From: Lachnospiraceae bacterium | GTDB taxonomy: Bacteria > Bacillota > Clostridia > Lachnospirales > Lachnospiraceae | DNA: 64,000 nucleotides | Assembly (NCBI GenBank): GCA_009774145.1 | Contig: VSND01000002.1 | Coordinates: 20,999 to 84,998 of the forward strand | Direction of reading: 5' to 3' | Shown here: positions 63,087 to 64,000 of the stretch, piece after piece | Position numbering within the stretch: position 1 is the stretch's first letter | Layout: each line of letters opens with the position of its first letter | Notes under the pieces: generated by a model | Seen by the model: the letters and a program-made list of their open reading frames with translations, nothing else | Database searches by the model: none | What the model was told of the DNA's origin: nothing | Program-made: the position numbers and the translations under genes

Positions 63087-63917
63087 TTATTTTATTTCTG
63101 CAAAAAGTTTCCTCAAATATACGATGGATTCCTCCGTATACTGATCATAAAATTCGTCACAGCGTTTTCCGCCAAACGGATCTGCTGCTGCCGGAAGCAG
63201 TTCCATTGAAACCCAGCCGTCATAGTGAATATCACGCAGTGCTCCGGCAATCTCCTTAAAGTCAATATGCCCTCTTCCAGGTGCTGCACGATTGCTGTCT
63301 GCAATGTGTACATAAAACAGTTTATCACCCACATTGCGAATCGCGGCTCCCATATCGCTCTCCTCAATATTCATGTGATAGGTATCCGCCATCACACCCA
63401 CATTAGGCAGGTTAATATCATTAACCATCTTAAGTGCCTGATCCAACCGGTTAATCAGATAGGTTTCATAACGATTCCATGCTTCCAGCGTAAGCCGGAT
63501 TCCTTTTTCCGCCGCGTAGATTCCTGCCTCCCGCAGTCCGGTTACGCCCCAGCTCCACTCCTCTTCCTCTCCTGCCTCCGCATTCGTCTTCATGCACGTC
63601 GTCGCCTGTACCGAAATTGCCTTTGCACCAATCTCGAAAGCAAAATCTGCACATTTTTTCACGTAGTCAACAGCCTGTCTGCGGATCTGAGGATTACTTG
63701 ATACGAAGTTCCGTTCCTCATTAAACACTGCACAGATGGAAGATGCTTCGATCTTATGCTGCTCCAGCAGGGACCTGATCTCTTTGGCATCATAGTTGGA
63801 CGGCTCACCGACAAAGTCCACTCCGTCGTACCCGAATCTGGCCAGTCGGGCAATTCCTTCGCTGATATCTTCATCAGCATAAACCAGTGTGTTATAGGAT
63901 ATTTTGATATCCTGCAT
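63087..63917 (-). CDS. Ketose 3-epimerase-like TIM-barrel enzyme, copy B
   Basis: A 276-residue enzyme with Glu145 (TLEAWNRYETYL), Asp178 (VMADTYHMNIEE), His204 (FYVHIADSNRAAPGRGHID) and Glu239 (VSMELLP), matching the D-tagatose/psicose 3-epimerase site even more closely than copy A. It is the first gene after the operon promoter, with TAAGGAGGG just before the ATG, so it is probably the most strongly expressed enzyme of the pathway. Confidence 0.85.
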   Translation of the reverse strand: MQDIKISYNTLVYADEDISEGIARLARFGYDGVDFVGEPSNYDAKEIRSLLEQHKIEASSICAVFNEERNFVSSNPQIRRQAVDYVKKCADFAFEIGAKAISVQATTCMKTNAEAGEEEEWSWGVTGLREAGIYAAEKGIRLTLEAWNRYETYLINRLDQALKMVNDINLPNVGVMADTYHMNIEESDMGAAIRNVGDKLFYVHIADSNRAAPGRGHIDFKEIAGALRDIHYDGWVSMELLPAAADPFGGKRCDEFYDQYTEESIVYLRKLFAEIK

Positions 63918-63955
63918 GATAATCCCTCCTTATCCAGCGCGCTCATTGCTAAAAT

Positions 63956-64000
63956 GTAATCGATTACTTTTCTTATACCATAATTATCATATTCTGTCAA
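63956..64000 (-). promoter_or_regulatory. Operon promoter with LacI-type operator
   Basis: Minus-strand TTGACA (63995-64000), 17 bases, TATAAG (63972-63977). The perfect palindrome GTAATCGATTAC (63956-63967) with a central CG lies at the transcription start, the classic repressor position for a LacI-family protein such as the one at 56492-57511. The -35 box touches the window edge. Confidence 0.82.

Noticed and set aside
63659..64000. Minus-strand frame of 113 codons at the right edge
   Set aside because: It overlaps the promoter, operator and start of the epimerase gene in another frame and has no ribosome site.

Overview
The window looks like a chromosomal segment of a gut-type Clostridia, probably Lachnospiraceae. 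The support is a FabK/FabZ-type fatty-acid cluster, YesM/YesN sensory pairs, Rbs/Mal-type sugar ABC transporters, a GH127 arabinofuranosidase, LRR_5 (BspA-like) proteins, strong AGGAGG ribosome sites and roughly 50% GC. This is inferred from gene content; no rRNA or other taxonomic marker is present.

Layout: (1) 1-236 is the start of a coiled-coil protein cut by the window edge. (2) 361-9598 is a type II fatty-acid synthesis locus on the minus strand, in transcription order fabH, a hybrid histidine kinase, acpP, fabK, fabD, fabG, fabF, fabZ. Three FabT-like palindromes lie upstream of fabH, acpP and fabD. (3) 9929-16668 is a minus-strand operon: a UbiA-type membrane prenyltransferase, a PEP-synthase/rifampicin-phosphotransferase-like dikinase, an acyl-adenylating enzyme, a GNAT protein and an MscS channel. 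It resembles an undescribed biosynthetic cluster. (4) 16869-22139 holds rarA, a thioredoxin-fold YyaL protein and an ECF sigma/anti-sigma pair. (5) 22352-38065 is an accessory island: two unrecognised leftward genes, a cytoplasmic-looking LRR_5 gene with a frameshift, a second-type ClpP, a lone soluble VirD4/TraG-like ATPase, an unrecognised partner gene, two tandem giant DUF4132 genes and a decayed gene. A palindrome, TTTGTAA-N3-TTACAAA, occurs in front of both transcription units of the left half and suggests shared control. This is my main candidate for an undescribed system. (6) 38448-43507 holds a PD-(D/E)XK-type protein, fba (class II aldolase) and a secreted LRR_5/cell-wall-binding surface protein. 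The signal peptide of the latter is separated from the rest by a 10-G tract that puts it out of frame, so it is a phase-variation candidate. (7) 43800-53705 is an oligosaccharide locus: YesM-YesN plus a sensory-type binding protein, then an ABC importer and a GH127 enzyme. (8) 53922-64000 holds a small membrane protein and then a LacI-type operon (binding protein, RbsA, RbsC, dehydrogenase, oxidoreductase and three TIM-barrel epimerase-like enzymes), probably for a rare ketose, polyol or keto-sugar.

Coordinates follow starts I chose from ribosome-binding sites, which are often shorter than the longest open frame. No tRNA, rRNA, CRISPR array or complete insertion sequence was seen.
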